Origin: Streptomyces sp. PKU-EA00015
GTDB lineage: Bacteria; Actinomycetota; Actinomycetes; Streptomycetales; Streptomycetaceae
Assembly (NCBI RefSeq): GCF_013387495.1
Contig: NZ_JABZEE010000051.1
Coordinates: 1 to 64,000 of the forward strand
Direction: 5' to 3'
Length of the DNA: 64,000 bases
The notes under the pieces were generated by a model that had not been told where the DNA came from, searched no databases, and was given only the letters and a program-made list of their open reading frames with translations. The position numbers were made by a program, and so were the translations under genes. Below are positions 6,486-15,017 of the stretch, piece by piece (the stretch's first letter is position 1; each line of letters opens with the position of its first letter).

Positions 6486-9401
6486 ATGCAGCAACTGTTC
6501 CGGAGGCTGAACCACGTGCACAGATCGACCCACCTGCCCGACGGCAGAACAGGGCGGCGCGCCGGCTCCCGCAAGCGGCCCGGACGGTTCGCCGTCCCGC
6601 TGTCCCTGGTCCTTGTCGCCGAGGCGGGCCTGATCGCAGCGGCCGTCTCTCCTGCCGAAGCCGCACCCCGGCCGCCCGCCGCCGCCCAGGCCGCTCCTTC
6701 ACAGCAGAACGACGCACGGATCACCGAGGAGGCCGCGGCCCGGCTCACCGCCGCCGCGCAGGACCGCCGGATCGAGGTGACCGGGGCCCGTACGGAGAAC
6801 ACCACCCTGTGGGCCAACCCCGACGGGACCATGTCGCTGGAGACCCACTCGGGCCCCGTCCGCTTCCGCAAGAACGGTGCGTGGGTCGCGGTGGACACCA
6901 CGCTCGTCCGCAACGCCGACGGCTCGGTGAGCCCGAAGGCCCATCCGCGCGGGCTCCGGCTCGCGGGCGGCACCGGCGCGCAGGGCGGCACCCTGGTCAC
7001 CCTCGGCGGCACGGACCGGTCCGTCGCCCTCGGGTGGCAGGGCGCTCTGCCCCGGCCCGTACTGAAGGGCAACAAGGCCACCTACGTCGACGCGCTGCCG
7101 GGCACCGACCTCGTGGTCGAGGCCACACGGACCGGGTTCGAGCAGTTCCTCGTCGTCAAGAACCGTGCGGCCGCCGAGCGCGCCGCGGACGTCAGCATGC
7201 CGCTGCGGACCGAGGGCCTGAAGGCCGAGAAGGGCGCCGACACCTCGGTCACCTTCACGGACACGGCGACGAACAGGACCGTGGGCAAGCTGCCGACGCC
7301 CGTGATGTGGGACGCCTCGCGTGACCCGCGCGGTCTGTCCGGGAGCAACCGGGCGCCGGTCGGTCTCGACGTGAGCGCCGCCAAGGGCGGCTACAGGCTC
7401 GACGTGAGCGCCGACCGCGGCTTCCTGGCCGACAAGGACACGACGTACCCGGTCACCATCGACCCGGCGATCTACTTCGGTACGAATTTCGACACGACCG
7501 TTGTCAACGGCGGGACCGCCGACCTCTCCGGCGACGTCGGCCTCCGGGTCGGGCGCGAGTGGCAGAAGAACGAGGCGCGCTCGTTCATCCAGTTCCCGCG
7601 CGACGCCTCGGTGACAGGCCAGGACATCCTCAACGCCGAGCTGAACCTCTACGCGGTGTGGTCCGACTCGTGCGAGGCCCGCGCCTGGGAGGTGTGGGAC
7701 ACCGGGACCGTCTCCACCGCCACCCGCTGGAGCAGCCAGCCGGCCTGGCGCACGAAGGCGGGCACCTCCACCGCGACGCACGGCCACACCGACTGCGGAC
7801 CGCGCTGGGTCTCCCAGGACATCACCCCGATCGTCAAGCAGTGGTCCCAGGTGGACCGGACGGTGGACACCGTCGGCCTGCGCGCCACGGACGAAACCGA
7901 CTACAAGGCGTTCAAGATCTTCGCGTCCGCCGATGACGCCGCCCACGCGCCGTCGGTCCTGGTCACGTACGAGACCCCGGCCGACCCGGTCAAGGACCAC
8001 GTCGTGTACTGGAACGACGTCCTCCAGCAGACCTTCCGTGAGGTCGGCGGCGCCCCCGGTCCGCTGGCCCGCGCCGGCGCCATGATGCACGGCGCGATCT
8101 ACGACGCGGTGAACTCGGCCAAGTGCGCCGAGGGCTCGGTCCATTGCCTCGGCGACCCCTATCTGATCAAGGCGACCGCGAGCAACGGCGCCGTGCCCGA
8201 CGTCAACAGCGCCATCGACCACGCGGCCTTCGACGTGCTGCGCAGTGTCTACCCGGGGGCGAACTTCGACGACGAGATCGCCGCGGCACGCGCCACCATC
8301 CCGCCCGCGGTGAGCGCGGAACAGCGCGCGGCCGGCACGTCCGTCGGGCAGCAGGCCGCAGCGGCCATGATCAGTGCCCGCCAGGGCGACGGCTCGGCGT
8401 CCACAGCGCAGTACACCGGCAGCCAGACCCCCGGCTACTGGCGTCCGACGGACGGCAAGCCCGGTGCCACGCCCGACTGGGGCCTCGTGAAGCCGTTCGC
8501 CATGACCTCCGGTTCGCAGTTCCGGCCCGCCGGGCCCGCCGGGCACACGGTCATGGACAGCCTCCTGAAGAGCCCCGCGTACGCCACCCAGGTCAAGGAC
8601 GTGAAGGACCTCGGCAAGAGCGACTCCACCGTCCGTACGGCCGATCAGCGCGAGGCCGCCCTGTTCTGGGCGAACGACCTCGACGGCACGTACAAGCCGC
8701 CGGGCCAGCTCTTCGAGCTGACCCAGATCCTTTCGCGGGACCAGCGCCTGACCGTGGCCGGCAACGCCAAGCTGTTCGCGCTCGCCGCCTTCTCCATGGC
8801 CGATGCCGGCATCTCGGCCTGGGACGCCAAGTACCGGACCGACATCGACCTGTGGCGGCCCGAGTCCGCGATCCGGGCCGACGGGGACGGCAACGCGGGG
8901 ACGGTCGCCGATCCCGACTGGCAGCCTCTGTCGCAGGACCGGACCGGCACGCACTTCTCGCCCAACTTCCCGGCGTACGTCTCCGGGCACGCCACCTTCG
9001 GCGGCGCGTGGGCCAAGGCCATGGAGAAGTGGTTCGGCACGGACAGCATGACCTTCACCGCGACCACCGAGGACCCGCACGCCCTCGGCGTGACCCGCAC
9101 CTTCACCAGCTTCTCCGCCGCCGCCGAGGAGAACGCCGTCGGCCGCGTGTGGCTGGGCGTCCACTACCGGTGGGACGGTACGGACGGAGTCGCCTCCGGC
9201 CGGCAGATCGGCGAGCAGGTCGCGGCGACCAGGCTGAAGGCCAACACGGCTGCGAACTGGGTGAAGTTCGGGGATCTGCACAACCTCGGCGGCTGTGACG
9301 CGGTCGGCAAGCGGCTCGTGGCCGAGCACCGCTGGAACGCGTACCAGTGCGTGGCGGTCTCGCCCGCCACCAGCCCCGACCACGTGCTCTACGTCAAGTA
9401 G
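6486..9401 (+). CDS. Secreted DNRLRE-domain protein fused to a vanadium haloperoxidase/PAP2-type domain
   Basis: Large exported protein of 971 residues. The signal segment is at about residues 30-60. The middle part resembles DNRLRE repeat-associated domains (about 330-500), including SFIQFP and AELNLYAVW. The C-terminal half (about 510-950) matches vanadium-dependent haloperoxidase-like proteins of the PAP2 superfamily: WRPESAI, SGHATFGGAW with the catalytic His, and RVWLGVHYRWDG with the distal Arg and His. Activity (halide oxidation versus phosphatase) cannot be decided from sequence. The ATG at 6486 lacks a strong ribosome-binding site. The next gene follows after 20 bases and is likely co-transcribed. 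Confidence 0.85.
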   Translation: MQQLFRRLNHVHRSTHLPDGRTGRRAGSRKRPGRFAVPLSLVLVAEAGLIAAAVSPAEAAPRPPAAAQAAPSQQNDARITEEAAARLTAAAQDRRIEVTGARTENTTLWANPDGTMSLETHSGPVRFRKNGAWVAVDTTLVRNADGSVSPKAHPRGLRLAGGTGAQGGTLVTLGGTDRSVALGWQGALPRPVLKGNKATYVDALPGTDLVVEATRTGFEQFLVVKNRAAAERAADVSMPLRTEGLKAEKGADTSVTFTDTATNRTVGKLPTPVMWDASRDPRGLSGSNRAPVGLDVSAAKGGYRLDVSADRGFLADKDTTYPVTIDPAIYFGTNFDTTVVNGGTADLSGDVGLRVGREWQKNEARSFIQFPRDASVTGQDILNAELNLYAVWSDSCEARAWEVWDTGTVSTATRWSSQPAWRTKAGTSTATHGHTDCGPRWVSQDITPIVKQWSQVDRTVDTVGLRATDETDYKAFKIFASADDAAHAPSVLVTYETPADPVKDHVVYWNDVLQQTFREVGGAPGPLARAGAMMHGAIYDAVNSAKCAEGSVHCLGDPYLIKATASNGAVPDVNSAIDHAAFDVLRSVYPGANFDDEIAAARATIPPAVSAEQRAAGTSVGQQAAAAMISARQGDGSASTAQYTGSQTPGYWRPTDGKPGATPDWGLVKPFAMTSGSQFRPAGPAGHTVMDSLLKSPAYATQVKDVKDLGKSDSTVRTADQREAALFWANDLDGTYKPPGQLFELTQILSRDQRLTVAGNAKLFALAAFSMADAGISAWDAKYRTDIDLWRPESAIRADGDGNAGTVADPDWQPLSQDRTGTHFSPNFPAYVSGHATFGGAWAKAMEKWFGTDSMTFTATTEDPHALGVTRTFTSFSAAAEENAVGRVWLGVHYRWDGTDGVASGRQIGEQVAATRLKANTAANWVKFGDLHNLGGCDAVGKRLVAEHRWNAYQCVAVSPATSPDHVLYVK

Positions 9402-9421
9402 CCGAGGAGGAGACAGAAGCG

Positions 9422-9967
9422 ATGCGTCTGTTCAACAGAGTGTCCGGCGTGCGGCCCACGCGGCTCGTCACGGCGGTCGTGGCGGCGCTGGCCGCCGCCG
9501 CGGTCGCGGCACCGCTGTCCATGGCCGACCCGAACCCGGGGACACGGACCACCGCCGCCGGCGCGGAAGCCGGTACGCCCGGGGACCTGCTGGGCACCCC
9601 GGACAACCCGCGCGTGTCCGACGGCCCGTACGCGGGCTTCCAGTTCTGCGGCGCGCCGCAGCAGCCGGTCGTCACCTCGGGCTCCGCGACGCTCGCCGCG
9701 ACGCTGGAGTCGGTGGCCCCGCCCGGAACGGTCGAGAAGCCCGGCGAGGCGGCACCCGGCCGGAAGGTGGTCTTCGAGGTCGAGGAGGCGGACGGAAAGC
9801 CGGTGCTGCGCCGGCAGACGGTCAGCGAGACCAGCCAGAACGCCGCGCTCCAAGTGGCCGAGGGCCGGCTCGCCGACGGCGACTACCGCTGGCGGGTACG
9901 GGTCCAGGACGGCGACGCCGTCTCGCAGTGGACCGCCTGGTGCGGCTTCACCGTCCGCACCGCGTGA
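9422..9967 (+). CDS. Small secreted protein, companion of the haloperoxidase-like gene
   Basis: Exported protein of 181 residues with a clear Sec signal peptide. The C-terminal half looks like a single fibronectin-type beta-sandwich (YRWRVRVQDGDAVSQWTAW). I do not recognise the family. GAGGAGG precedes the ATG at 9422, 20 bases after the stop of the large haloperoxidase-like gene, so the two form an operon. It may bind or assist that protein, which is an inference from position only. Confidence 0.75.
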   Translation: MRLFNRVSGVRPTRLVTAVVAALAAAAVAAPLSMADPNPGTRTTAAGAEAGTPGDLLGTPDNPRVSDGPYAGFQFCGAPQQPVVTSGSATLAATLESVAPPGTVEKPGEAAPGRKVVFEVEEADGKPVLRRQTVSETSQNAALQVAEGRLADGDYRWRVRVQDGDAVSQWTAWCGFTVRTA

Positions 9968-9986
9968 CCGCATGACCGTGTGACCG

Positions 9987-10017
9987 CAGGCCCCCGGCGG
10001 GTGACGCCGGGGGCCTG
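9987..10017. terminator. Bidirectional terminator
   Basis: Perfect 13-base arms at 9987-9999 and 10005-10017 with a 5-base loop, between convergent genes. Confidence 0.88.
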
Positions 10018-10025
10018 TCGCGTCG

Positions 10026-10709
10026 CTAGCGCGTGCCCGTCAGGTACGCGGAGACGACGACGTTCGCCGTGTAGCTGCCGGTCGCCCGGTCGAAGGCGCC
10101 GCCGCAGGTGATCAGGCGCAGCTCGGCCCGCCCCTCCTCGCGGGGCCCGTAGACCGCGCGCGCGTCGAACCGCTCGCTGCCGAAGACCCGCACGTCGTCC
10201 ACGGTGAACTCGGCGATCCTGCCGTCTGCCCCCGTCACCCGGATCCGTTCGCCGGGCCTGGCCGTGCTCAGGTCGTAGAAGACGGCGGGCCGTGTCTCGG
10301 TGTCCACATGACCGACGAGCAGCGCCGCGCCCCGCTCGCCGGGCCGCGCGCCCCCGCCGTACCAGCCCACGGTGTCCGGCGTATCGAAGGGCGGCGGTGC
10401 GACGCCGCCCCGCTCGTCGAGACCGCGCACGACGACGGGGGCGGACAGGCCGAGAGCGGGCATCTCGACGCGGCGCGGTTCGGCGGCGTCGAACGGGGCG
10501 TGCGCGGGGGGCATCGGGACACCGGGCGGACGGCCGACCGCCGCCATGTCGCCCGTGGTGAGCGCCGACCTGCCGGCCGCTCCGCCGGGGGCCCCGCCGC
10601 CCCAGAGCCACAGGACGAGCACGAGGAACGCCCACAGCACGCCGACGACCGCCCGGACGGTGCCCGAGCCGCGGATGGCGAGCCGTGCGCGCGGCCGTGT
10701 GCCGGACAT
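10026..10709 (-). CDS. Class F sortase
   Basis: Membrane-anchored transpeptidase of 227 residues. One N-terminal transmembrane segment (about 20-40) is followed by the sortase barrel. The catalytic His lies in LVGHVDT, the Cys in LITCGG and the Arg in the DRATGSYTANVVV stretch, an arrangement typical of actinobacterial class F enzymes. The ATG at 10709 is one base past the stop of the upstream gene, implying translational coupling. Its substrate is not established; the coupled upstream protein is the obvious candidate. Confidence 0.9.
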   Translation of the reverse strand: MSGTRPRARLAIRGSGTVRAVVGVLWAFLVLVLWLWGGGAPGGAAGRSALTTGDMAAVGRPPGVPMPPAHAPFDAAEPRRVEMPALGLSAPVVVRGLDERGGVAPPPFDTPDTVGWYGGGARPGERGAALLVGHVDTETRPAVFYDLSTARPGERIRVTGADGRIAEFTVDDVRVFGSERFDARAVYGPREEGRAELRLITCGGAFDRATGSYTANVVVSAYLTGTR

Positions 10710-10710
10710 C

Positions 10711-11289
10711 TCAGTCGGAGTCCGTACGGCGGCGGCGCACGCTGCGGACGGCGACCGCGACGGCGGCGGCGCCCGCGAGCACGAGGCCGATCACGGTCTG
10801 GGTGGCGCTGGGGCCGGCGTCCTCCTGTTCGACGGCGGCGACGGGCGCGGCGATCGCCACCGTTCCGCCGCCACCCGCGCGGACGGGCGCCACGGGGGAC
10901 GCGTGCGCCGCTGTCACGGGCTCGGCGGTCCCCGGCAGCCGGCCGACGACCTCGAGGCGGCCGGAGGAGGGGTACTCGCGGCCGTCGCAGCGGACGCGGA
11001 CGTCGTAGGCGCCGGGCCGGACGTCCGACCGCACGCTCGCCTCACCGGTCAGGCCGCGGGACCCCTGCCGGGCCGTCAGCTGCGCGTCCGTCGCGAAGAC
11101 CTCGGATCTCGCGGTGGCGGTCGAGCCCGTGCAGCCGGTGGCGCTGATGCCGACCTGGCCTCCGGGCGCCGTCGTGGCGGGGGCGAGGACCGCCTTGGCG
11201 GAGTCGTCCGCGACGGCCGCCGTTGCGGGGGCCAGGATCAGCGCGGCGGCCACCCCGGCAGAACGGAGAGCAATCGAACCTGCACGCAT
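10711..11289 (-). CDS. Secreted protein with C-terminal membrane anchor, coupled to the sortase
   Basis: Protein of 192 residues with a Sec signal peptide (about 1-27), an Ig-like beta-rich domain with paired Cys residues, an Ala/Pro linker, one transmembrane helix (about 163-182) and a final RRRR-containing tail. This layout resembles sortase substrates, but no sorting motif lies just before the helix. The only related string, LPGTAEP, is about 40 residues earlier. AGGAGG precedes the ATG at 11289. The operon with the sortase is clear; the function is unknown. Confidence 0.82.
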   Translation of the reverse strand: MRAGSIALRSAGVAAALILAPATAAVADDSAKAVLAPATTAPGGQVGISATGCTGSTATARSEVFATDAQLTARQGSRGLTGEASVRSDVRPGAYDVRVRCDGREYPSSGRLEVVGRLPGTAEPVTAAHASPVAPVRAGGGGTVAIAAPVAAVEQEDAGPSATQTVIGLVLAGAAAVAVAVRSVRRRRTDSD

Positions 11290-11383
11290 CGTGAACCTCC
11301 TGATAGGCCAAGAGTCACGCGCGCGGGCCGATCCCGCATCCGCAGAGGGTGCCGCCACGTCCCCGAAGGGGCCTTTGACCTGC

Positions 11384-12163
11384 CTAGACGCGATCCACGA
11401 GGTCGGCGATCGAGTCGACGACCTTCGACGGCCGGAACGGGTACTGCTCCACCACGGCGGGCGTCGTGGACCCGGTGAGGACCAGGAACGTCTCCATGCC
11501 GGCCTCCAGGCCCGCGAGCACGTCGGTGTCCATACGGTCGCCGATCATGGCGCTGGTCTCGGAGTGCGCGCCGATCGCGTTGAGCCCGGTCCGCATCATC
11601 AGCGGGTTGGGCTTGCCCGCGAAGTACGGCTCCTTGCCGGTCGCCTTGGTGATCAGCGCGGCCACGGAGCCGGTCGCCGGCAGCGGGCCCTCGGCGGAGG
11701 GTCCGGTGTTGTCCGGGTTGGTGCAGATGAACCGGGCGCCCGCGTTGATCAGCCGGATCGCCTTGGTCAGCGACTCGAAGCTGTACGTGCGCGTCTCGCC
11801 GAGCACGACGTAGTCCGGCTCGTGGTCGGTGAGCACGTAGCCGATGTCGTGCAGCGCCGTGGTCAGGCCCGCCTCGCCGATGACGTACGCGGTGCCGCCG
11901 GGGCGCTGGTCGTCGAGGAACTGGGCGGTGGCGAGCGCCGAGGTCCAGATGTTCTCGACGGGTACGTCGAGGCCCATGCGGGCGAGCCGGGCGTGCAGGT
12001 CGCGCGCCGTGTAGATGGAATTGTTGGTGAGCACCAGGAACGGCTTCCCGGTCTCCCGCAGCCTCTTGATGAAGGCGTCCGCGCCCGGGATCGGTACGCC
12101 CTCGTGGATGAGGACACCGTCCATGTCGGTGAGCCAGGACTCGATCGGCTTGCGCTCTGCCAT
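11384..12163 (-). CDS. HAD-IIA family sugar-phosphatase (NagD-like)
   Basis: Cytoplasmic HAD hydrolase of 259 residues. Motif I is visible as LTDMDGVL with the nucleophile Asp, motif II as LTNNS, the Lys region as AGKPNPLM, and motif IV as MIGDRMDTD. The capping domain between motifs II and III fits class IIA (NagD/phosphoglycolate phosphatase-like). The true substrate is not predictable. The ATG at 12163 follows GGAG; the longer frame has no such signal. Confidence 0.9.
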   Translation of the reverse strand: MAERKPIESWLTDMDGVLIHEGVPIPGADAFIKRLRETGKPFLVLTNNSIYTARDLHARLARMGLDVPVENIWTSALATAQFLDDQRPGGTAYVIGEAGLTTALHDIGYVLTDHEPDYVVLGETRTYSFESLTKAIRLINAGARFICTNPDNTGPSAEGPLPATGSVAALITKATGKEPYFAGKPNPLMMRTGLNAIGAHSETSAMIGDRMDTDVLAGLEAGMETFLVLTGSTTPAVVEQYPFRPSKVVDSIADLVDRV

Positions 12164-12236
12164 GTGGCGGACTCCTGCCGTGCAAACGTGCGTGCTGGGG
12201 CGCCGCGACAGCACTGTGGCGACGCCCCCAGCCTAA

Positions 12237-12475
12237 TCAGGAAGCCTGGATCTTGACCCCGTCGATAACCCAGTACCAGTTGTTGGAACCGGTGTAACGG
12301 AAGCGGAAGCTCACGTTCGAGGCCCCTGCGGGCACGTTCACGGTGGGGGACTGCGGCTGGGACAGGACGTCGGCGGTGTAGCTCTTGACCAGGGCCGGCG
12401 ACTCGTCGGTGGCGAAGGCCCAGCCGCGCCAATCGGTCATGCCGCCGCAGCCCATGGCGGTGGCGTGGCCTGCGG
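12237..12475 (-). pseudogene. C-terminal fragment of a secreted beta-sandwich protein
   Basis: The readable fragment (about 72 residues from an internal Met) has TDWRGWAFATDES and YTGSNNWYWVIDGVKI. These look like the end of an extracellular, MAM/LamG-like beta-sandwich domain. No start codon with a ribosome-binding site or signal peptide exists. The upstream sequence switches to a GntR fragment at about 12475. It is the 3' end of a gene whose 5' part is gone. I could not name the parent family. Confidence 0.6.
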
Positions 12476-12796
12476 CCCTGCCGCCGTACGCCCTCGGTGG
12501 AGCTCGCGAGCGACAGCGACTGCTCCGGCTTGGGACCGGCGACGACCTCCGCGGCCCCCCTGCCGGCGCAGGCGCCCCTCCAGCAGCAGCTCGCGCAGCG
12601 CCTGACGCACCGTCTCGCGCGAGACCTCGTAGCGCACGGCGAGATCACGCTCGGTGGGCAGCAGCCCGCCCTCGCCCAACTCGTCCATCACCTGCGAGAT
12701 ACGGGCCTTGACGGCGTAGTACTTGGGGATGCGGCCGTGCTCCGGAATGCCGGAGCGGACGGGGGCTCCGGGCGCCTGGTCGTTCGGGTAGTCCAC
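12475..12796 (-). pseudogene. Broken GntR/HutC-family regulator (N-terminal part only)
   Basis: The first 80 or so residues form a clear GntR winged helix: IPKYYAVKARI, LLPTERDLAVRYEVSRETVR and LRELLLEGRLRRQG. At a run of six G (plus-strand C at 12555-12560) the frame slips. Removing one G restores family-like sequence VVAGPKPEQSLSLAS. Even then similarity ends at about 12475, with no effector (UTRA) domain. The gene is therefore both frameshifted and truncated. The intact 5' end could still make an isolated DNA-binding domain. Confidence 0.72.
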
Positions 12797-12826
12797 GCGA
12801 GGATGCTTGCAGACGTGGGTGAACGG

Positions 12827-13669
12827 TCAGCGCCGGCGGGTCCCGAAGCGGCGGGACACCAGCAGCAGCAGCCCGGTGCCGATCGCGATGACCGCGCCCG
12901 CGGCGGCGACGCGGACGGCGGTCCGGGAGCCGGTGGTGGCGAGCTCGTCGAGGGAGCGGGCGAGGGCCGAGTCCTCGGGGGCCTCGGTGACGTCGAAGCG
13001 GTAGTCGCCGGACGCGCCGACCCAGTCGCCGTCGTTGCCCCTGCGCTGGACGACGGCGGCGTTCACGGTGACGGTGTCGGGCGCGGTGCCGGCGGCGAGG
13101 GCGAGGCGGACCTTGACGGTGACGGTCTTCCCGGCCGGCACGACGAAGCCGCGGAAGCCGTCGTCGAAGGCGCCGATGATCTCGTCCTCGCTGGAGCGCT
13201 CCAGCGTGACGGGCCGCCAGCGTCCGGCGTCCTCGTCGCGGAACTGGACGTGGACCTTGTCGGCGGTGAGCCCGGGGCCGCGGCCGGTGAGGATGACCAC
13301 GGGGTGGATGCGGTGGCACAACTCCCGGGTGGTGTTGGTGAGATCGAGCCCGACGCTCTGGAATCCGCCCCCGGGACGGACGGTGCGCGGGCCGCCGTGG
13401 ATCCGGGTCCGGATGGGGAAGTCGGGGTCGGCCTCGTTGCCGCAGGTGGGCTGCTGGTCGGCGGGCAGATCCCCGGGCCGGTCCTCGCCCACGGGCGCGC
13501 CGCCGACGCGACCGGCGTCCTCGGCGCGGGGCACGCCCCGTACGGGAGCGGCCGCCGGAGCGGTCTTTGCCGCGTGATGGGCGGCAGGCGCGGCGAGGGC
13601 CGTCGCGGGGCAGACGGCCGTCAGCGCCGCTGTCGTGGCTGTGAGGGCGAGGGCGTTGCGCAGTCGCAT
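12827..13669 (-). CDS. LAXTG cell-wall-anchored secreted protein
   Basis: Exported protein of 280 residues. It has a Sec signal peptide (about 1-27), an Ala/Pro-rich spacer, a beta-rich extracellular region with a conserved-looking Cys pair, and a textbook sorting signal. The signal is LATTG, then a hydrophobic helix, then an Arg-rich tail ending RRFGTRRR. LAXTG is the recognition motif of class E sortases, and such a sortase lies in this window at 20337-21068. The extracellular function is unknown. It starts at 13669 with AAAGG upstream. Confidence 0.85.
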   Translation of the reverse strand: MRLRNALALTATTAALTAVCPATALAAPAAHHAAKTAPAAAPVRGVPRAEDAGRVGGAPVGEDRPGDLPADQQPTCGNEADPDFPIRTRIHGGPRTVRPGGGFQSVGLDLTNTTRELCHRIHPVVILTGRGPGLTADKVHVQFRDEDAGRWRPVTLERSSEDEIIGAFDDGFRGFVVPAGKTVTVKVRLALAAGTAPDTVTVNAAVVQRRGNDGDWVGASGDYRFDVTEAPEDSALARSLDELATTGSRTAVRVAAAGAVIAIGTGLLLLVSRRFGTRRR

Positions 13670-13810
13670 GAGGGGCCTTTGCTTGCTCGCGTACGGCCGG
13701 GGGACGCCTGCGCCGTGGCGCGGGCTCTGCCATCGTTGCCCGGGGCGGCCCGCCGTGTACGGTCGCGTACCGCCGAACAGCGGCCTCGCACCCCTCCCGT
13801 CAGCGCTTTC

Positions 13811-14941
13811 TCATTCACCCTCGTGCGCGGCGAACGCCGCCCGCGCCCGGCCGAAGACCGGAGCCAGCACCAGTTGCGCCGCCCCCTCGGCGACCGTGCG
13901 CCCCTCGCCGCCCGCCGTCGTCACCGGCACCCGGCTGCGCGCCGCGAGCACCGCGCCCACTCCGCGGACGAACTCGTCCTGCGCCGCGTCCACCACCCGG
14001 CCCCCGAGCACCACCCGGTCGATGTCGAGCAGCCCGACCAGGTTGGCGGCACCGACGCCGAGCACGCGCGCCGCGCCCGCGATGTCGCCGCGGGCGACGG
14101 CGGCCAGGCACAGCGCCTCGACGCAGCCGCGGTTGCCGCAGCCGCACTCCGGCCCGTCGAGCTGGACGACCTGGTGCCCGAACTCCCCCGCCCCCGTCCG
14201 CGCGCCCCGGTAGAGCTCGCCGCCGAGCACGAGTCCGGCGCCGAGTCCCGTACCGAGGTGGAGGTACGCGAAGGAGTCGCCGGGGCCGCGCAGCGCCAGG
14301 CCCAGCGCGGCGGCGTTGGTGTCCTTGTCGAGGACCACGGGCAGCCGCAGCCGCGCGGCGAGCTCGTCGCGCAGCGGGTAGCCGTCCCACTCGGGGAAGC
14401 CGGTGACGCGGTGCGGCACTCCGGTGGCGTGGTCGAGCGGCCCGGGCATGGCCACGCCGACGCCGAGCACCCGGGTCCCGCCGCCACCGCGCCCCGCCCC
14501 GGCGATCAGCTCCCGTACCTCCCCGGCCGCCCCCGCCAGCACCGCGTCCGCTCCCGCGCCCAGGTCGAGCGGGGCCGTGCGCGTCGCGACACGTGCGCCC
14601 GACAGGTCCAGCAGGACCGCCGTCAGCTCGTCGCGGTCCAGGTGCAGGCCCACCGCGTGGCCCGCCGCCGGCAGCAGGCGCAGCACCGTGCGCGGCTTGC
14701 CGCCCGTGGAGGCGCGCCGGCCGGCCTCCGCGGCCAGGCCCTCCTCGCGCAGACGCCCGACGATCTTGCTGACGGCCTGCGGGGTCAGCCCGGTGCCCTC
14801 GGCGAGTTCAATGCGGCTGATGCCCGCCTCTCCGGCCGTTCGCAGCAGGTCGAGCACCAGCGCCGCGTTGTGGCTGCGCAGAGCGGGAAGGTTCACTCCG
14901 GCCCCGCCGCCCCTCGGGTCGGCGCCGTCGCCTCGTCTCAT
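13811..14941 (-). CDS. ROK-family transcriptional regulator
   Basis: Repressor-type ROK protein of 376 residues. An N-terminal winged helix (about 15-80, ISRIELAEGTGLTPQAVSKI) is followed by a ROK sugar-kinase fold with the DKDTNAAALG segment and the zinc-binding ECGCGNRGCVEAL motif. It likely senses a sugar or sugar phosphate. It is transcribed divergently from an oxidoreductase gene 76 bases away, its probable target. GGAGGCGGG precedes the ATG at 14941. Confidence 0.92.
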   Translation of the reverse strand: MRRGDGADPRGGGAGVNLPALRSHNAALVLDLLRTAGEAGISRIELAEGTGLTPQAVSKIVGRLREEGLAAEAGRRASTGGKPRTVLRLLPAAGHAVGLHLDRDELTAVLLDLSGARVATRTAPLDLGAGADAVLAGAAGEVRELIAGAGRGGGGTRVLGVGVAMPGPLDHATGVPHRVTGFPEWDGYPLRDELAARLRLPVVLDKDTNAAALGLALRGPGDSFAYLHLGTGLGAGLVLGGELYRGARTGAGEFGHQVVQLDGPECGCGNRGCVEALCLAAVARGDIAGAARVLGVGAANLVGLLDIDRVVLGGRVVDAAQDEFVRGVGAVLAARSRVPVTTAGGEGRTVAEGAAQLVLAPVFGRARAAFAAHEGE

Positions 14942-14981
14942 GCCCGCCTCCACCCTCGTCACCCTCCCATTCTCCGCAGCG

Positions 14982-15005
14982 GTTGCACTTTGGCAACAGC
15001 GTTGC
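14982..15005. promoter_or_regulatory. Candidate ROK operator
   Basis: Inverted repeat GTTGC (14982-14986) and GCAAC (14993-14997), with a further GTTGC at 15001-15005, inside the 76-base divergent promoter. Position and symmetry suggest autoregulation by the ROK protein. Binding is inferred. Confidence 0.5.
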
Positions 15006-15017
15006 TTAAGTGGAGCC

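Noticed and set aside
6699..9383. Long antisense reading frame opposite the haloperoxidase-like gene (894 codons)
   Set aside because: It is the complement of a real gene in a GC-rich genome; it lacks family motifs, signal or ribosome-binding site.
12475..12796. Intact DasR gene
   Set aside because: The sequence differs from the DasR N-terminus as I recall it and lacks the effector domain.
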